In this document: positions 20,413 through 30,639 of the stretch, in pieces
How the letters are laid out: each line of letters opens with the position of its first letter
Numbering within the stretch: the first letter of the stretch is position 1
Assembly: GCA_031216915.1 (NCBI GenBank)
Contig: CM062289.1
Span: 249,917,113 to 249,981,112, forward strand
Direction: 5' to 3'
Length of the DNA stretch: 64,000 nucleotides
DNA from: Pictodentalium vernedei
Taxonomy: Eukaryota > Mollusca > Scaphopoda > Dentaliida > Dentaliidae
Notes under the pieces: generated by a model
Databases searched by the model: none
Told to the model about the DNA's origin: nothing
The model's input: only the letters and a program-made list of their open reading frames with translations
Made by a program: the position numbers and the translations under genes

Positions 20413-20430
20413 TGCTGCTAAACTACAGTA

Positions 20431-20535
20431 AAGATGACTCGGTGGTAAAGACATTGAACTTCAGACCGAAAGGTCCTCGGATCGAATCTGAATAGGGGTA
20501 ACAGCGTTGTGTCCCTGGGCAAGGTACTTAATCGG
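20431..20535 (+). repeat. SINE head fragment
   Basis: GACTCGGTGGTAAAGACATT, GGTCCTCGGATCGAATCTG and CCTGGGCAAGGTACTTAATC are the 5' third of the same SINE family. It starts 18 bp after the preceding copy and stops exactly where a half MITE begins. Confidence 0.8.
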
Positions 20536-20650
20536 GCTCATTCCAATGAGAAGCCATAAGCAATGTTTTTGAGACAAAAAATGAAAATGTTTAGTCGTTC
20601 AAGACATTTTTGCGAGTGTCCTCTGCAGTTTGGATTGGTTAAAGTGTTAA
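20536..20650 (+). mobile_element. TTAA MITE family A, right half only
   Basis: From CTCATTCCAATGAGAAGCC (the hairpin axis region) through AATGTTTTTGAGACAAAAAATG and the degenerate GCGAGTGTCCTCTGCAG to GGTTAAAGTGTTAA. The left half is absent and the SINE head abuts it. Confidence 0.75.
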
Positions 20651-21224
20651 CCCGGAAAGTCTTTTGAGAAATGCTTATCTGAAAGGTGAAATTGTATTGA
20701 CTTTTAATGAGAATTTGCAGTTATTCTCAGGGCGTATGTGTCATCTTGTAGGTTTCATATATCCGACCGAAAACAAATTTTTCAACAAAATCCTTTGTTG
20801 CTGCCCTCCCCCCCCCCCCTTCCCCTCCTCCTTTTTGTACTTTACTGTTTGGATCCCGTCATTGTCATTTAGTGTTGAAAAAGTTAAATCAGAATCCATA
20901 GAACCGCGAAATTACTATACTAGTGTCTAATGAATCGTAAATATACAAGTTCACTGAAATGACAGAAAGAAACGTGTTGTGGTACTTCAAAGCTGAACGC
21001 GGACGATTTCCAATCAATCTAAGACCTTGGGGAGTCTTGAGGATTCAACACGGACAATACGGTTTACAAAGCCTTGCAAGAAGTAAAAGTATTTATCTTT
21101 GAAGTGGGCTGACGACGGATATTTGCTGGAAATACAACAGAAAGAATTTGTTCAAGACTAAAACCTGTTCCAATGCTCCCGCAGAGCCCTTGATTATTTT
21201 AATTTTGGTCGCATTGTTTGTTTA
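20651..21224. other. Unrecognised sequence with a poly-C run
   Basis: A C run at about 20808-20819 is followed by CCCCTCCTCC. Otherwise no element or motif seen. Confidence 0.5.
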
Positions 21225-21228
21225 AAAG

Positions 21229-21390
21229 GGTTTAACGACACTTTCCGATGACCATATCGTGTCGGCAGTTTTACGGGTGGAGGAAGTCGACCTGCCCTGA
21301 GAGAACTATAGAGAAATGGCGAGTAACTGTTGAATTCTCCAGCTCACACAAAACCCGACACATGCAGGGTTGGCAGCGGTTGAGAGCGAG
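21229..21390 (-). repeat. SINE, diverged 3' part
   Basis: TTTAACGACACTTTCCGATG, ATATCGTGTCGG, TTTTACGGGTGGAGGAAG, AGAGAACTATAGAG and CAGGGTTGGCAGCGGTTGA in family order on the minus strand. Confidence 0.75.
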
Positions 21391-21713
21391 TTTACTGTTG
21401 GTATTACGATAAAAAACAGATATAAGAAGATCCAAAGAAAGTGTTGGTCACTTCACACTGTTTTTTACTGTGATTCGAAGAACGATTTTCATTCATTTGA
21501 GTGCGCAAAGCCGTGCTTCGTACTAAACTTCATGAAGTTAAGGTGTTTATTGGTCTGAGCATAGTTACCGTCCATGAAGATTGGTACTCTTACGTCATGT
21601 GGGCACGACATGTAGCAGCAATTCGTCTCTTTCCCAACGACCTTAGTTTCAAAGAACGCAAACTGTAACATTTCATAATTAGATAATTTTATACCTCTCC
21701 CCACCCTCCCCCA

Positions 21714-21740
21714 CCCCCCCCCCCCAAAAAAAAAAAAAAA
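21714..21740. repeat. Poly-C/poly-A tract
   Basis: About 12 C followed directly by about 15 A. It precedes the half MITE at 21741. Confidence 0.9.
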
Positions 21741-21836
21741 TAACAAACGACAATTGCAAATTGTGCTATTGAATAACAAATATGTTTTCATATTTTGCGT
21801 CAAAACATATCTTATGACCCTTCGTAGGAACGAGCC
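21741..21836 (+). mobile_element. TTAA MITE family A, left half only
   Basis: ACAAACGACAATTGCAAATT, TTTGCGTCAAAACATATC and TTATGACCCTTCGTAGG run up to AACGAGCC, that is, to the hairpin axis, and then stop. The next base pairs belong to a hAT-like end. Confidence 0.65.
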
Positions 21837-21837
21837 T

Positions 21838-21890
21838 GTAAGGGCCCTGCGAAGCATAGAAATTCGATGCGATTCGAAATCTTCCGATTA
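21838..21890 (+). mobile_element. hAT-like terminal fragment
   Basis: TAAGGGCCCTGCGAAGCATAG plus ATTCGATGCGATTCGAAATC. The same start, TAGGGCCCTGCGAAGCATCG, occurs at 37487. The opposite end is not found. Confidence 0.45.
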
Positions 21891-21957
21891 TTTGACTGAA
21901 GTGGTGTCGCACCTATTTGTAAATTTTCGTTTCTTCGATATGCTTTCACAATTCTAC

Positions 21958-22184
21958 CAGGAGCCAATTTTTTACAATTTTATTTATCCAAATTTGTATT
22001 TTCTACAAGAGAATATAAATGACGGAAACGAATCTTTAGCATTTTAAAAGATATGGCAATTTGCCAACTGGCAAATTGCCACATCTTTGAAAATGCTAAT
22101 GCTTCATTTCAGTTAGTTATTTCCCTAAATAAAAATACAATTCTGAAAAATACAACTATACAGGTTTAAAAGTATTGGCCCCTG
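21958..22184. mobile_element. Palindromic MITE family E, copy 3
   Basis: Ends CAGGAGCCAATTTTTTACAA and AAAAGTATTGGCCCCTG. Inner hairpin: AGCATTTTAAAAGATATGGC, AATTTGCCAACTGGCAAATT, GCCACATCTTTGAAAATGC. Confidence 0.8.
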
Positions 22185-22354
22185 GTGTCTCCTTTTGAAC
22201 ACTTCTATCCTCACGACCCTAAAACAAGAGACTTGGTATAGATGAATAGTTCAAGGAGGTTCCGCTTCTCAAACTACTTCCATTCCGCTTTAGAATTTTC
22301 CACTTTTTTGATTGACTTGCCATTTATTTCCGGTTTTAACGACGTGCAATATTT

Positions 22355-22480
22355 ACAACTTGAAGAGTCGTGGGATTCGATTAAAGATTCGATTCGATCC
22401 AAAATCCTCTGCTTGTTGCGATCCGAGATTCGATTCGACCCGAAATTGAGATTCTCAGGTCCCAGTGACCCCGTTCCATT
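22355..22480. repeat. GATTCGATT-rich block, possible hAT-like remnant
   Basis: GGGATTCGATTAAAGATTCG, ATTCGATCCAAAATCC and GAGATTCGATTCGACCCG resemble the GATTCGATTCG part of the hAT-like ends at 21838 and 37487. No clear terminus. Confidence 0.35.
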
Positions 22481-22526
22481 GATGTGTAATTAAATAGGTT
22501 TTGAAAAAAGACTTCACAAAAAGATT

Positions 22527-22762
22527 ACAGTACGGCCGCCGTGGACTGGTCACTTTCCATGGGTGGACAATCCTTCCACGGACGTAATAATATCAGATTC
22601 CAAACACAAATTACAGGGATAATCATCAAAAATTTAATTAATGAAGCACCGGATACAGCCCGGAGCTTCATCTATTAAAATTTTGCTGATGATGATTTTT
22701 ATTACCTGGTGAACATCACCACACACGCGTGGATTTCGACCATTCCACGGCGACTGTACTGG
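22527..22762. mobile_element. Palindromic MITE family F, copy 2
   Basis: ACAGTACGGCCGCCGTGGAC to CCACGGCGACTGTACTG. Central hairpin GAAGCACCGGAT / GCCCGGAGCTTC with AATAATCATCAAAAATTTAA. Overall clearly alignable with 15813-16060. Confidence 0.8.
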
Positions 22763-22904
22763 AGGAGTGGTGACTTCCATGAATAGCTTAGGCCGGATAT
22801 TTTCGTACGTCAGGGCAATGAATAAAATCGCTTCCGTAATATCACATTTTACAGGGTTCGTGTCCTACATTCATCAGAATCAATCCGTTCTTTTCACTTC
22901 AGTA

Positions 22905-23030
22905 CTTTACCTGAGACAGCACTACATCAATGAGCTGTGTCAAACATGACTGAATTTGTTAAATTCCTGGTTGTATTATGAAAAAATATGGAGGTTGAAG
23001 TTTTGATATTTCGACATCAGTGTGCATTTA
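22905..23030 (+). mobile_element. TTAA MITE family D, half copy
   Basis: AATGAGCTGTGTCAAACATG, ACTGAATTTGTTAAATTCC, TGTATTATGAAAAAATATGG and GATATTTCGACATCAGTGTG match the right half of 6579-6783. The left half is absent, with the break again near the axis (ATTGAGCTCTGTC in the whole copy). Confidence 0.6.
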
Positions 23031-23292
23031 GACGACTTTTGGCTATGCCCGGGCACCGTCCTTTTTGGTCGAACTTGTAGAAAATGTTATATTTGGCTTC
23101 TCTTCACTACACAAGAAAGTTGTTGTCTTGTCATGAAGAGAATATCAATTTTTATATCCTATCCTGATTGGACTATGTGCAACACACTGGACGGAATGTG
23201 AGCGCAAAGACCGATGCGTTAATATTATAATTATCGATTTTCTTCGCACTTTTACACAGTCGCTGATATAAACTGGCCGTTTTATTGTATGG

Positions 23293-23345
23293 CTGCGTCC
23301 GTCCGTCCGCCTGTCTGTCTGTTGGACCGTCTGGGCGTCTGTTAA
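23293..23345 (+). repeat. GTCC/GTCT low-complexity tract
   Basis: GTCCGTCCGTCCGCCTGTC and TGTCTGTTGGACCGTCTGGG. Imperfect tetranucleotide repeat. Confidence 0.8.
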
Positions 23346-23755
23346 CGTTTGCTTGTCCACACAATAACTTGAAAACTAGATGTTCGTTATATCCCATTTT
23401 TCGTAGGTGGATTAGGCTTGACTCTAGGGAGGTTTGTTTTCGAAAAACAGCAGTTTGCCACCACTGTAGCCATCTTGGATTTGTTGCAATTTTTGCTTGT
23501 GTGAGCAAAAACTTCCAAAACGAATGACCAATGGATCCATTTTCTCCCGTTCATTACTGTTGACTATCGGGATTTTTCTTTCAATAACCAGTCTTCTGGT
23601 ATATCCTACATGACCACTATGGTAGCAATCTTGTGTTTTTCCGGTATTTGCTTGACCGTGCAAAACCTGGAAATTCAAATGATCATGGAATCCTATTTCT
23701 GTTTTTTGTCGTAAATTGAGTGCAAGCAAAAAGTGCAAGTTATATTTTGCCATGA
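23345..23755 (+). repeat. Degenerate tandem repeat, about 150-bp unit, three copies
   Basis: TTTGCTTGTCCACACAATAAC (23347), TTTGCTTGTGTGAGCAAAAAC (23491) and TTTGCTTGACCGTGCAAAACC (23646) head three alignable units. ACCACTGTAGCCATCTTGG and ACCACTATGGTAGCAATCTTG align within them. With the tetranucleotide tract before it, the whole may be one dispersed repeat. Confidence 0.55.
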
Positions 23756-24122
23756 AAAATGATTCAATTTACGTTAAGCAGGCGTGTAATGATACCACTG
23801 CCAGCGGTGCTCTTGTTCAGTTTTGGTATATTGCAATTTGAGCTGAGCTCAGCCTTAAAATGAACGAAACCATTGATTACAATGAGATCAGTGTGTAAAA
23901 AATATGAATTCATTAATTATATTTTTGACGGAACGCTTCTTTGTGTCCAAATATTTATTAATGATTTCATATTACTCCCGACATTTTAATTATATATATA
24001 GTCTTAATTCAACGACAATGCAAAGATTACAAGCATAACACTCAGACAAATTTAGAACTGACGAAGAAAAAAATAGTAACTAAAACTTGATAGCAGCGCT
24101 CGTTTCACTCACATGCGTTTAT
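23756..24122. other. No recognisable feature
   Basis: AT-rich; no motif or repeat recognised. Confidence 0.4.
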
Positions 24123-24123
24123 A

Positions 24124-24506
24124 GTGTAACTATTTATTTATTTATTTATTGGTGTTTAAGGTCACATACTTATGCACAATGGCTAATCGTGACCGTGACA
24201 GTTTTACGGGTGGAGGAAGCCGGAGTACCCGGAGAGAACCACCGAGCAACGACGAGCAGCTGTCAGCTCTCCAACATCGTAACTCTGGACTCTGCACCGC
24301 AGCACAGGCAGGGTTAGATTGGTTGAAGACATGCGCACCATCGACGTGCAGTACGCCTCAGTACACAGCGTCATCGTGCCACCATGTAGGCAATCGGGGT
24401 GAAGTGTCTTGCCCAAGGACACAACGCGGTTGCCGCAGGTGGGATTCGAACCGAGGACCTCTCGGCTTGCAGCCTGCACCTCTACCAATTGAGCCACCGC
24501 GCCCCC
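24124..24506 (-). repeat. SINE, full length
   Basis: Best copy. On the minus strand: tRNA-like head GCGCGGTGGCTCAATTGGTA with B box GGTTCGAATCCCACC, then TTGGGCAAGACACTT, CTGTGTACTGAGGCGTACTG, CTTCAACCAATCTAACCC, GCTCGGTGGTTCTCTCCGGG, CTTCCTCCACCCGTAAAACT and a (TAAA)n tail. The head is tRNA-derived, so RNA polymerase III transcription is expected. The short tetranucleotide tail suggests a partner LINE other than an L1-like one. Confidence 0.9.
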
Positions 24507-24509
24507 TTA

Positions 24510-24990
24510 TAGTGTAACAACAACCTTAACATTTTAGGCATTTTACGAAATGGCATTTATAGTTCTCTGCAAGGAAGTCCTCCTCGATGTCGCTTCACTC
24601 TTGACTGGAATACGGGAATTAAAATCCACAATGAAAGATCGAAGAGACGGCAGAAAGTTAACAGCGATAGTTGAATGATTGCTTTTTGATGATTGGAAAC
24701 CATGCATCTGTAATTATTTGTCGTATTCATCAAACGTAAGCAGAGTCCGCAATTTATTTTTTTTTTTCGCCCAACGTGCAGAACGTCAGTTTTGCACAAT
24801 TTCAAAGGATGTAATCACATCTGGATAGCACATTAGCTTGCTGTAATCACTCTATCAATCAGATGCATGCTTCACACTCTTTGTAAAGCAATTCCTTCCG
24901 AAACCATATTCACAGGACTAAGGAAATCAGAATGGAAATAAATTAACCCAGCACCAAGAAGCACCTTTCGCCCCCACTTCCTGTACAAGA
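24510..24990. other. No recognisable feature
   Basis: Unique-looking sequence; no element ends or motifs seen. Confidence 0.4.
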
Positions 24991-25016
24991 TATACGTGTC
25001 TCATGTGAGAAGGCCA

Positions 25017-25040
25017 TGTGAGATAGATATCTATCTCACA
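25017..25040. repeat. Perfect 24-bp palindrome
   Basis: TGTGAGATAGAT / ATCTATCTCACA with no loop. A related CATGTGAGAAGG word lies just before it. Confidence 0.7.
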
Positions 25041-25427
25041 TTACCCACTTGACCGGCTTATTATTTTTCGAAGGTGTTCAAAATATTGTTGTTTGTTGTA
25101 CTCGATGTTAATAATAACAGTATATTGTATACCGTTTGTTCAATTTCTTAACTCAACTCCTATCACTACAGCATCCATCGATCGATTGAAGCACGCGCCC
25201 AACTGACGTCATCGAAATGTGTCAATATTCATTTCGCTACAAATCTTTAGCGTCCGTCTTGCTGACGTTGTAATTTAATTTCATGGTATATATCTGTGGT
25301 ATATATAACTTTCTTTCTCTCTTTCCGATAAGCAAATCGTTTTTTTCAGAAATAGACAACAAAATTATCCGATATAGCTGCACGTGCCCCGGGGTTACTT
25401 TTGATGACGTCAGAGTGTTTTAGTGGG

Positions 25428-25596
25428 GGAGGAAATTATCCCTGATGGGGTGGGTGTGAGATGAGGAAATCTCAACATCGGGAAAAGATATTTGGTCCAG
25501 ACACTCGGCATGCCTCGTGTCTGGCCCAAATATCCTGCCCTCGGGTGAGATTTTCCCATCTCCCTCCCACCTCCATCAGGGCTAATAATATTCTCC
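25428..25596. repeat. 169-bp palindrome
   Basis: GGAGGAAATTATCCCTGATGG faces CCATCAGGGCTAATAATATT; GAGATGAGGAAATCTCA faces GAGATTTTCCCATCTC; TTTGGTCCAGACACTCGGC meets GCCTCGTGTCTGGCCCAAA at the centre CAT. It has several mismatches and small gaps. It lies 45 bp from the next palindrome. Confidence 0.8.
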
Positions 25597-25641
25597 TATT
25601 TCAGCTGCCGACTAAGCGCAGCATGATCGATTTAAATCTAG

Positions 25642-25782
25642 AATATACCCATAGTAGCTTGGTGTAGCCACTGTTCACCACTCGTGGGGAAGTGGTGTTA
25701 ACCGCGAGCCTTCGGCGCGCGGTTAACAGCACTTCACCACGCGTGGTGAACATTTGGTACACCAAGCTACTTTGGGTATATT
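25642..25782. repeat. 141-bp palindrome with TTC apex
   Basis: AATATACCCATAGTAGCTTGG faces CCAAGCTACTTTGGGTATATT; TTCACCACTCGTGG faces CACGCGTGGTGAA; GTTAACCGCGAGCC-TTC-GGCGCGCGGTTAAC forms the apex. Confidence 0.85.
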
Positions 25783-26515
25783 TTATTTATACCATGATCG
25801 TCAGATAATTAAGAGTCGCTATTATTTTTTCTCGATTTTACTGAGCACTAGACGAACATACGAGCGAATCTGTTTTTATTTACACGAGCATCGGTGGGCG
25901 ATACTTCCTTGGTGGGCGGTACTTCCGCTGTCAATTTTATCCCCGAAACGAAATGAAAAAAAGAAACTGAGCCTTTTTCGTTTTAATAACATAATAACAT
26001 ACTATTTCGAGTTATGCATGCTTTATTAACCCGAGACAATGCATGTTTGTTAATTTTTGGCATCGTATGAGGTAAACCCATTTAAAAACGTAATAAATAA
26101 TTGTCATTTCCATTTCACTGTTTTCGTGCGATAAATTTAGACAAGTTTGCATTCAGGTCGACGTCACCAAAGGTCAACGGGGATGTAGTTCTACTGTAGG
26201 TGTAAATTTCTACTATTGAAATTCCATTGCTGGCGTGTTCACCACGGTTGGTGTGTAAAGCTAAAATTTATGTCATAGGCTTTTCATATATAGTAGAATA
26301 GGTAATCATGGTATAAAATTAAATACTCATCTCATTTTCTGAAGGACAGTTGGCGTATATAGATTGGTGGGGAGGGATGGATGGTGGCGGCCGCACCGCT
26401 ACCAATGATTTTATCGGGATATTTGAGTTCAGGTTTTTTGTTTCACATAACTGCCCATTCCTGTTAAAATGCTTAACAAATTCTGTTAGAGTAAACAAGA
26501 TTGCTTCCTCCATAT
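25783..26515. other. No recognisable feature
   Basis: No motif. A TGGTGGGGAGGGATGG-type purine stretch near 26366 is the only skewed composition. Confidence 0.4.
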
Positions 26516-26519
26516 TTAA

Positions 26520-26735
26520 CCCTTTGGCCACTTCCGATCAACACTCAACACAGTTCCGAAAAATGTAGACGACGCTTGTGAAAAAATCAGAAACAACTAA
26601 AAGTTTCCATTTTTTAACAATAACGCTCATGCCCTCACCATTTCGACGATCCCAACTTGCTCGTTTCCATAAGAAGACGTAAATTATATTTTTGAGGTGA
26701 AAATTGAAAAGAAATTATAATTGCCACTAGCTCCA
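26520..26735 (+). mobile_element. Highly diverged TTAA MITE, family A-like
   Basis: TTAA at 26516-26519, then CCCTTTGGCC, later GTAGACGACGCTTGTG, TTTCCATTTTTTAAC and ATTATATTTTTGAGGTGAAAA in the order seen in family A. The hairpin and right end are not recognisable. Confidence 0.4.
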
Positions 26736-26841
26736 ACATAACATACTTTCATTTAGTTCCGCTGCCATTCCCATTGTGATTTGTTGATTTACGCCATAGA
26801 AATATTATTCAGTTTAGGTAAAATCCATAAAGAGCGATATA

Positions 26842-28030
26842 TACTGACGGAAAAAAAACTTAAGTTCAGTTTTGGTAATATAATATTTCCGTAGACCAAA
26901 TGTAGTAGAATTTGACACATAGCTACCTCGGTGTATTATCTGAGGAATCTTTGCTTAACATTCAGTTAACCATGACCACGTGCGACGCTGCATGCTTTCA
27001 AATGATATTTCGGCAAAGCGTACATCCGGGGCACACCTACGTGCTGTGGACTTAAAAACCATACCAAATCGAAGTTTTGAACTTTACACATCGATTGCAC
27101 AACATTTCATTTCAACTCGATTAAAAAGCAAAATGCAGTGAATGTCCTAAGTTGACACGGGTTGGGCCATTGCTCTAATTATGCAGGGACAATCGCAACG
27201 TCTCGACGCCCAACAATTTGGGGCCGATGAGTCCACGATATCTCATTTAGTTGGGCGTCGCAGAGCCACTGGAAGATAAGCTGACCGTTCCACGAGCGGA
27301 CGTCCGCGCGTTACGTCGCCACGTCAAGATAGAGGCATACGTCTCTCATACCTCTGTGACCGATTTCAGACGGCGACGGAGACGGCGAATCAGGTTGTAG
27401 GCATTCATGGTCGCCGAGTGTGTCAACGGACAGTTCGGAATCGGTTGCTGGAGTTCAATTTAAGGTCACGAGGTCCCTACTTTGGTCCGCAACTTACAAC
27501 CAGGCGACGTCATCGTCGACTGCAATGGCTTCGGGCACATGCACCAAATCGGTTTCACTTATCTCACTGAATACGTGGGTTATTCACTGACGGTTCAAAC
27601 TTTACAAGTCAGATGGACGGCAACGTTGCTATCGACGTCGAGGTGAGCGATATTCTGACGCGTGCGTTAAGGGAAGCAGCAGATTCGGGGGAGGGTCTGT
27701 TATGGTTTGGGTGGATTTCTCTTGGCGTGAAAACACCTCTCGTTGTCATCCAGGGCAATCTTACAGACGTAAGATATCGGGACCAGGCCCTCTTGCCTCA
27801 CGTCATTCCACTTATACATGCGCGTAACCTTACGTCGCAACAGTATAATGCGAGGCCTCACGTTGCTAGGGTTTGTCGTGACCTACTCAACCAAAACAAT
27901 GTACTAGTTCTCGATTGGCCGCCCTACAGTCGAAATTTGTCCCCGATCGAGCATTTGTGGGGCGAGCTGGACAGGGGGGGGGGGGGGGGGGTCAGGAAGC
28001 GCGTCAATGTCCCAAACAACGTCGCTCTGC
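26842..28030 (+). pseudogene. Tc1-like transposase relic (copy 1)
   Basis: A possible terminal repeat TACTGACGGAAAAAAAACTT lies at 26842. Coding remains begin near 27160: the helix-turn-helix segment QGQSQRLDAQQFGADESTIS, then FTDGSNF (family FxDESRF), GGGSVMVW, YNARPHVARV (family DNARPHxA, the second Asp replaced by Tyr) and DWPPYSRNLSPIEHLWGELD. Stops interrupt it near 27277 and 27570, and the reading frame changes at least twice. A run of about 18 G follows the last motif at 27974. The 3' end and right terminal repeat are replaced by the Harbinger relic. This is IS630/Tc1 family DNA-transposon sequence, non-functional. Confidence 0.85.
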
Positions 28031-28034
28031 TCTG

Positions 28035-28828
28035 TAGTATTGTATTGTGTTCAAGTGTTTTGCAATGCCATTGTTAACCATTTAATGGAAAAGTACGTTG
28101 TATTTCCAAAGGATGATGACTTTTAAGAGACCATTCAAGGTTTCAAAAAATCATGTGGATTTCCAAACTGTGCTGGAGCTATTGCTGGATGCCACATCCT
28201 TATCAAAGCTTCCAATGAATCTCATGAAGAGTATTTGAATAGGAAAGGCTGGTACTCGATATTGTTACAGGGGGTTTGTGATTACAAATATATATTTAGA
28301 GATATAAATGAGGGTTGGCCCGGCCGGATCCATGATGCGCGTGCACTGGTGAAAGCAGTTGTTTCACGCAGGAAAATTATTTCCAAACTGGATGAAACCA
28401 ATTCAGCTTCCTAATGAAGACAGCAACATTCCTGTAGTGCTCATTGGTGACCCAGCATATCCACTAAAATGCTGGCTGCTGAGACCATATTCAGACAGAA
28501 ACAATCTGAGTGACGAAAAACGCAATTTTAATTACGGACTGAGCAGAGCCAGAATGACAATAGAGGCCTCCTTTGGGCGACTCAAAGGACATTGGTGGTG
28601 CCTGCAAAACGACTAGATAATGATGTTGGATTTGGATGTACTATAATCCCTGCCTGTGTCATTCTTCATTACTTCTGCGAGATCAACAAAGCAGTTTATG
28701 ATGAAAACCGGACTCAAGTGGAGGAGGAATATGATTCTGTTGATGCCGGAAAATTAGATGGAGAGATCATTGATGTACATCAAATTCTGGATATTCTTGC
28801 TTCGGTGTTTACACTTGACTGTCTGTAA
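28035..28828 (+). pseudogene. PIF/Harbinger transposase, 5'-truncated and decayed
   Basis: Reading three frames in turn gives the conserved blocks of a Harbinger (HARBI1-like) DDE transposase: FPNCAGAIAGCHILIKA at about 28160, NRKGWYSILLQGVCDYKY, GWPGRIHDARAL, LIGDPAYPLKCWLLRPY at about 28440, and LSRARMTIEASFGRLKG at about 28540. The first catalytic Asp (usually GAIDGTHI) is Ala here. A stop lies near 28125 and the frame changes near 28355 and 28600. It converges with the SANT-type gene at 28836-29456, which is the usual two-gene layout of this superfamily. The N-terminal part is missing at the junction with the Tc1 relic. Confidence 0.85.
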
Positions 28829-28835
28829 ACACTTA

Positions 28836-29456
28836 CTATACAATTATTGGATATGTCTGTGGTGAACTGAATTCCTTTAAATTGGAGCTGCGATATTTCG
28901 GTTTGTTGGGCCTGGAAATTATGGTTGAGTTGTCTGCTTCTCCAGCCTGTCCTTTCATTTGACTGTCTCCCAGATCATCATCTCCTTTTTCATCAGTCAG
29001 CACTCTGGTTCTCCAGCTGCTCAAATTCTCCTGAATCACTTACTTCACTTCCTCTGTCATCAGAGTCATTGTCACTGTATGAATCCTTGGCATCAAGTGG
29101 TTCTATAATTTTAACTGGAGAAGACGCAGTCCTGGTGCCTAGAAACTGATCTAGATTGTCATAGAATTTGTACACAGTTCTTCCTTTTCCACTTTTCTTC
29201 AGGTTAGTTTTTGTCAAACAATAATTCCGTTTCAATATGTGCGTCTTTGTTTTACACTATTCAGGGGTCTTATCGTATCCCATTTCCTTCATTACATCTG
29301 AAATGTCTATGTAAATGCCGCTTTGGTGATTTGGGGATTTTCCAGTTGTTCTTCTAAACTCGTATCTTCCCATATCCCAAGAAGGAGCAATGTTTCGTCA
29401 TTAGACCACGCAATTCCTCTTTTTGTGAATTTCGATTTTTTCGCTTGACTGGTCAT
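28836..29456 (-). pseudogene. Harbinger-associated Myb/SANT-like protein gene, decayed
   Basis: The minus-strand ATG at 29456 opens MTSQAKKSKFTKRG, then WSNDETLLLLGIWED, the first SANT-like helix. After a frame change near 29310 it reads VMKEMGYDKTPE, a stop in place of the usual Gln, then CKTKTHILKRNY and SGKGRTVYKFYDNLDQFLG, the third helix and linker. An acidic Ser/Asp-rich stretch (DAKDSYSDNDSDD) and a tail follow. Proteins of this type bind the transposon ends with the transposase. One frameshift and one internal stop are visible. It is tail-to-tail with the transposase, 8 bp apart. Confidence 0.75.
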
Positions 29457-29866
29457 AGTGCATTTGTGCAGAAGGCTGGAGGTTGAGTAATAGTATATTT
29501 ACATTTGTGAATATTTACAGATGTGCATTTTTGTAATTTGAATGCACAGTATATTTGCACCAGGGGTAAAGTTCCACAGAGGCAGGTCGATGCAGATCAA
29601 ATGTTGCATAAGCATTATTTACACCACCAGCTTCTTGGTCTAAATTTACTCCTAGAGCAAGTTTGCACAGGTGTGTATTTGCATTCACATGATTAGAATA
29701 TACCCGCCATGCAAATTTACACATGTGTAAAAACTATACACATGTACAAATCTTGTCATGTGAATGGGGAGCTTTATAATTAGCATAAAAATGCTCTTAT
29801 ATCATGTGGATACAAATACACAAAGCATAGACAACCTTTCGGCTAGTGATCTTCCATTTAACTAAC
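29457..29866. other. Possible non-coding end of the Harbinger element
   Basis: AT-rich, with several CATGTGTAAAxxxTACACATG-type inverted words near 29715-29755 and GTGCAAATT/GTGTGTATTTGCA words. No terminal repeat could be matched because the opposite end of the element is lost. Confidence 0.35.
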
Positions 29867-30082
29867 CTGGAGCCAATACTATGAAACCTTTACAATTGTA
29901 TTTTCCAGAATTGTATTTTCTACATGGAATATAAATAACTGAAATGGATAATTAGCATTTTATAAGGCGTGTCAGTTTACCTACCGGTAAATTGCCACGT
30001 CTTTTGAAACGCTAATCATCCATTTCAATGAGTTATTTCAGACATAGAAAAATCAATTGTGGAAAATACAATTGTAAAATGT
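29867..30082. mobile_element. Palindromic MITE family E, copy 4, right end truncated
   Basis: Starts CTGGAGCCAATACTATGAAA. Inner hairpin TTAGCATTTTATAAGGCGTG, centre TACCGGTA, CACGTCTTTTGAAACGCTAA. It stops after ACAATTGTAAAATG, short of the expected TATTGGCCCCTG. Confidence 0.75.
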
Positions 30083-30385
30083 AAATTGGAGAGAGATTAG
30101 CTCAAACTTTGTGCGCGTCTTTTAAACTTCGGTAGCCAATTAGCGACAATATCATTGTTGAAATTCTCACCCACGGCAAGTACTAGCATCACGATGTTCA
30201 AAGCGGGAAGCACCTTTTAGGCTGACAGCGAAACGTGAGAGGCACAAAACTGTGGTTAACCGTTGACTGATTGAAATTTTCCAAGGATGCACAAGCGCCA
30301 GACACCTCTCTCTTGATAACCATTGCATTTTTACACGAGGTACGTACCGTTTACTTGCACCAGCGTATTCTTCGATGGCTAAACT

Positions 30386-30436
30386 GTTGTGCATTAATTC
30401 AAGTGGGTCCTGGGCCCACGGGAATTAATACACAAC
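30386..30436. repeat. Hairpin, 51 bp
   Basis: GTTGTGCATTAATTC faces GAATTAATACACAAC; the centre is GTGGGTCCTGGGCCCAC. Confidence 0.75.
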
Positions 30437-30597
30437 ATCAAAGTCACGCGGAAGCTTAAATCGCATTGGGAAAATATAAAAAAAATAGTCACCCAACTTT
30501 GCTATCTATTTTTATCTCTACTTTGTCTTACATGGCGCCATTTCTTACTATCGAGTTATCTTGGAGGTGGAGTGGAAGGGCACGTGCTGCTGGTTCG

Positions 30598-30613
30598 CCC
30601 CCCCCCCCCCCCC
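30598..30613 (+). repeat. Poly-C run
   Basis: 16 consecutive C. Confidence 0.95.
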
Positions 30614-30639
30614 CTGGATACGTCTCTATTGTTTGTTTC

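Noticed and set aside
23145-23527. Overlapping frames as a coding gene
   Set aside because: They translate a GTCC/GTCT low-complexity tract and a degenerate tandem repeat.
24440-24500. tRNA gene (A and B boxes, GGTTCGAATCC)
   Set aside because: The head is part of a full SINE with the standard body and tail; the cloverleaf is not complete.
28359-28616. HARBI1-like domesticated host gene
   Set aside because: Stops, frame changes and loss of the first catalytic Asp, together with the partner SANT relic, show a decayed transposon and not a conserved gene.
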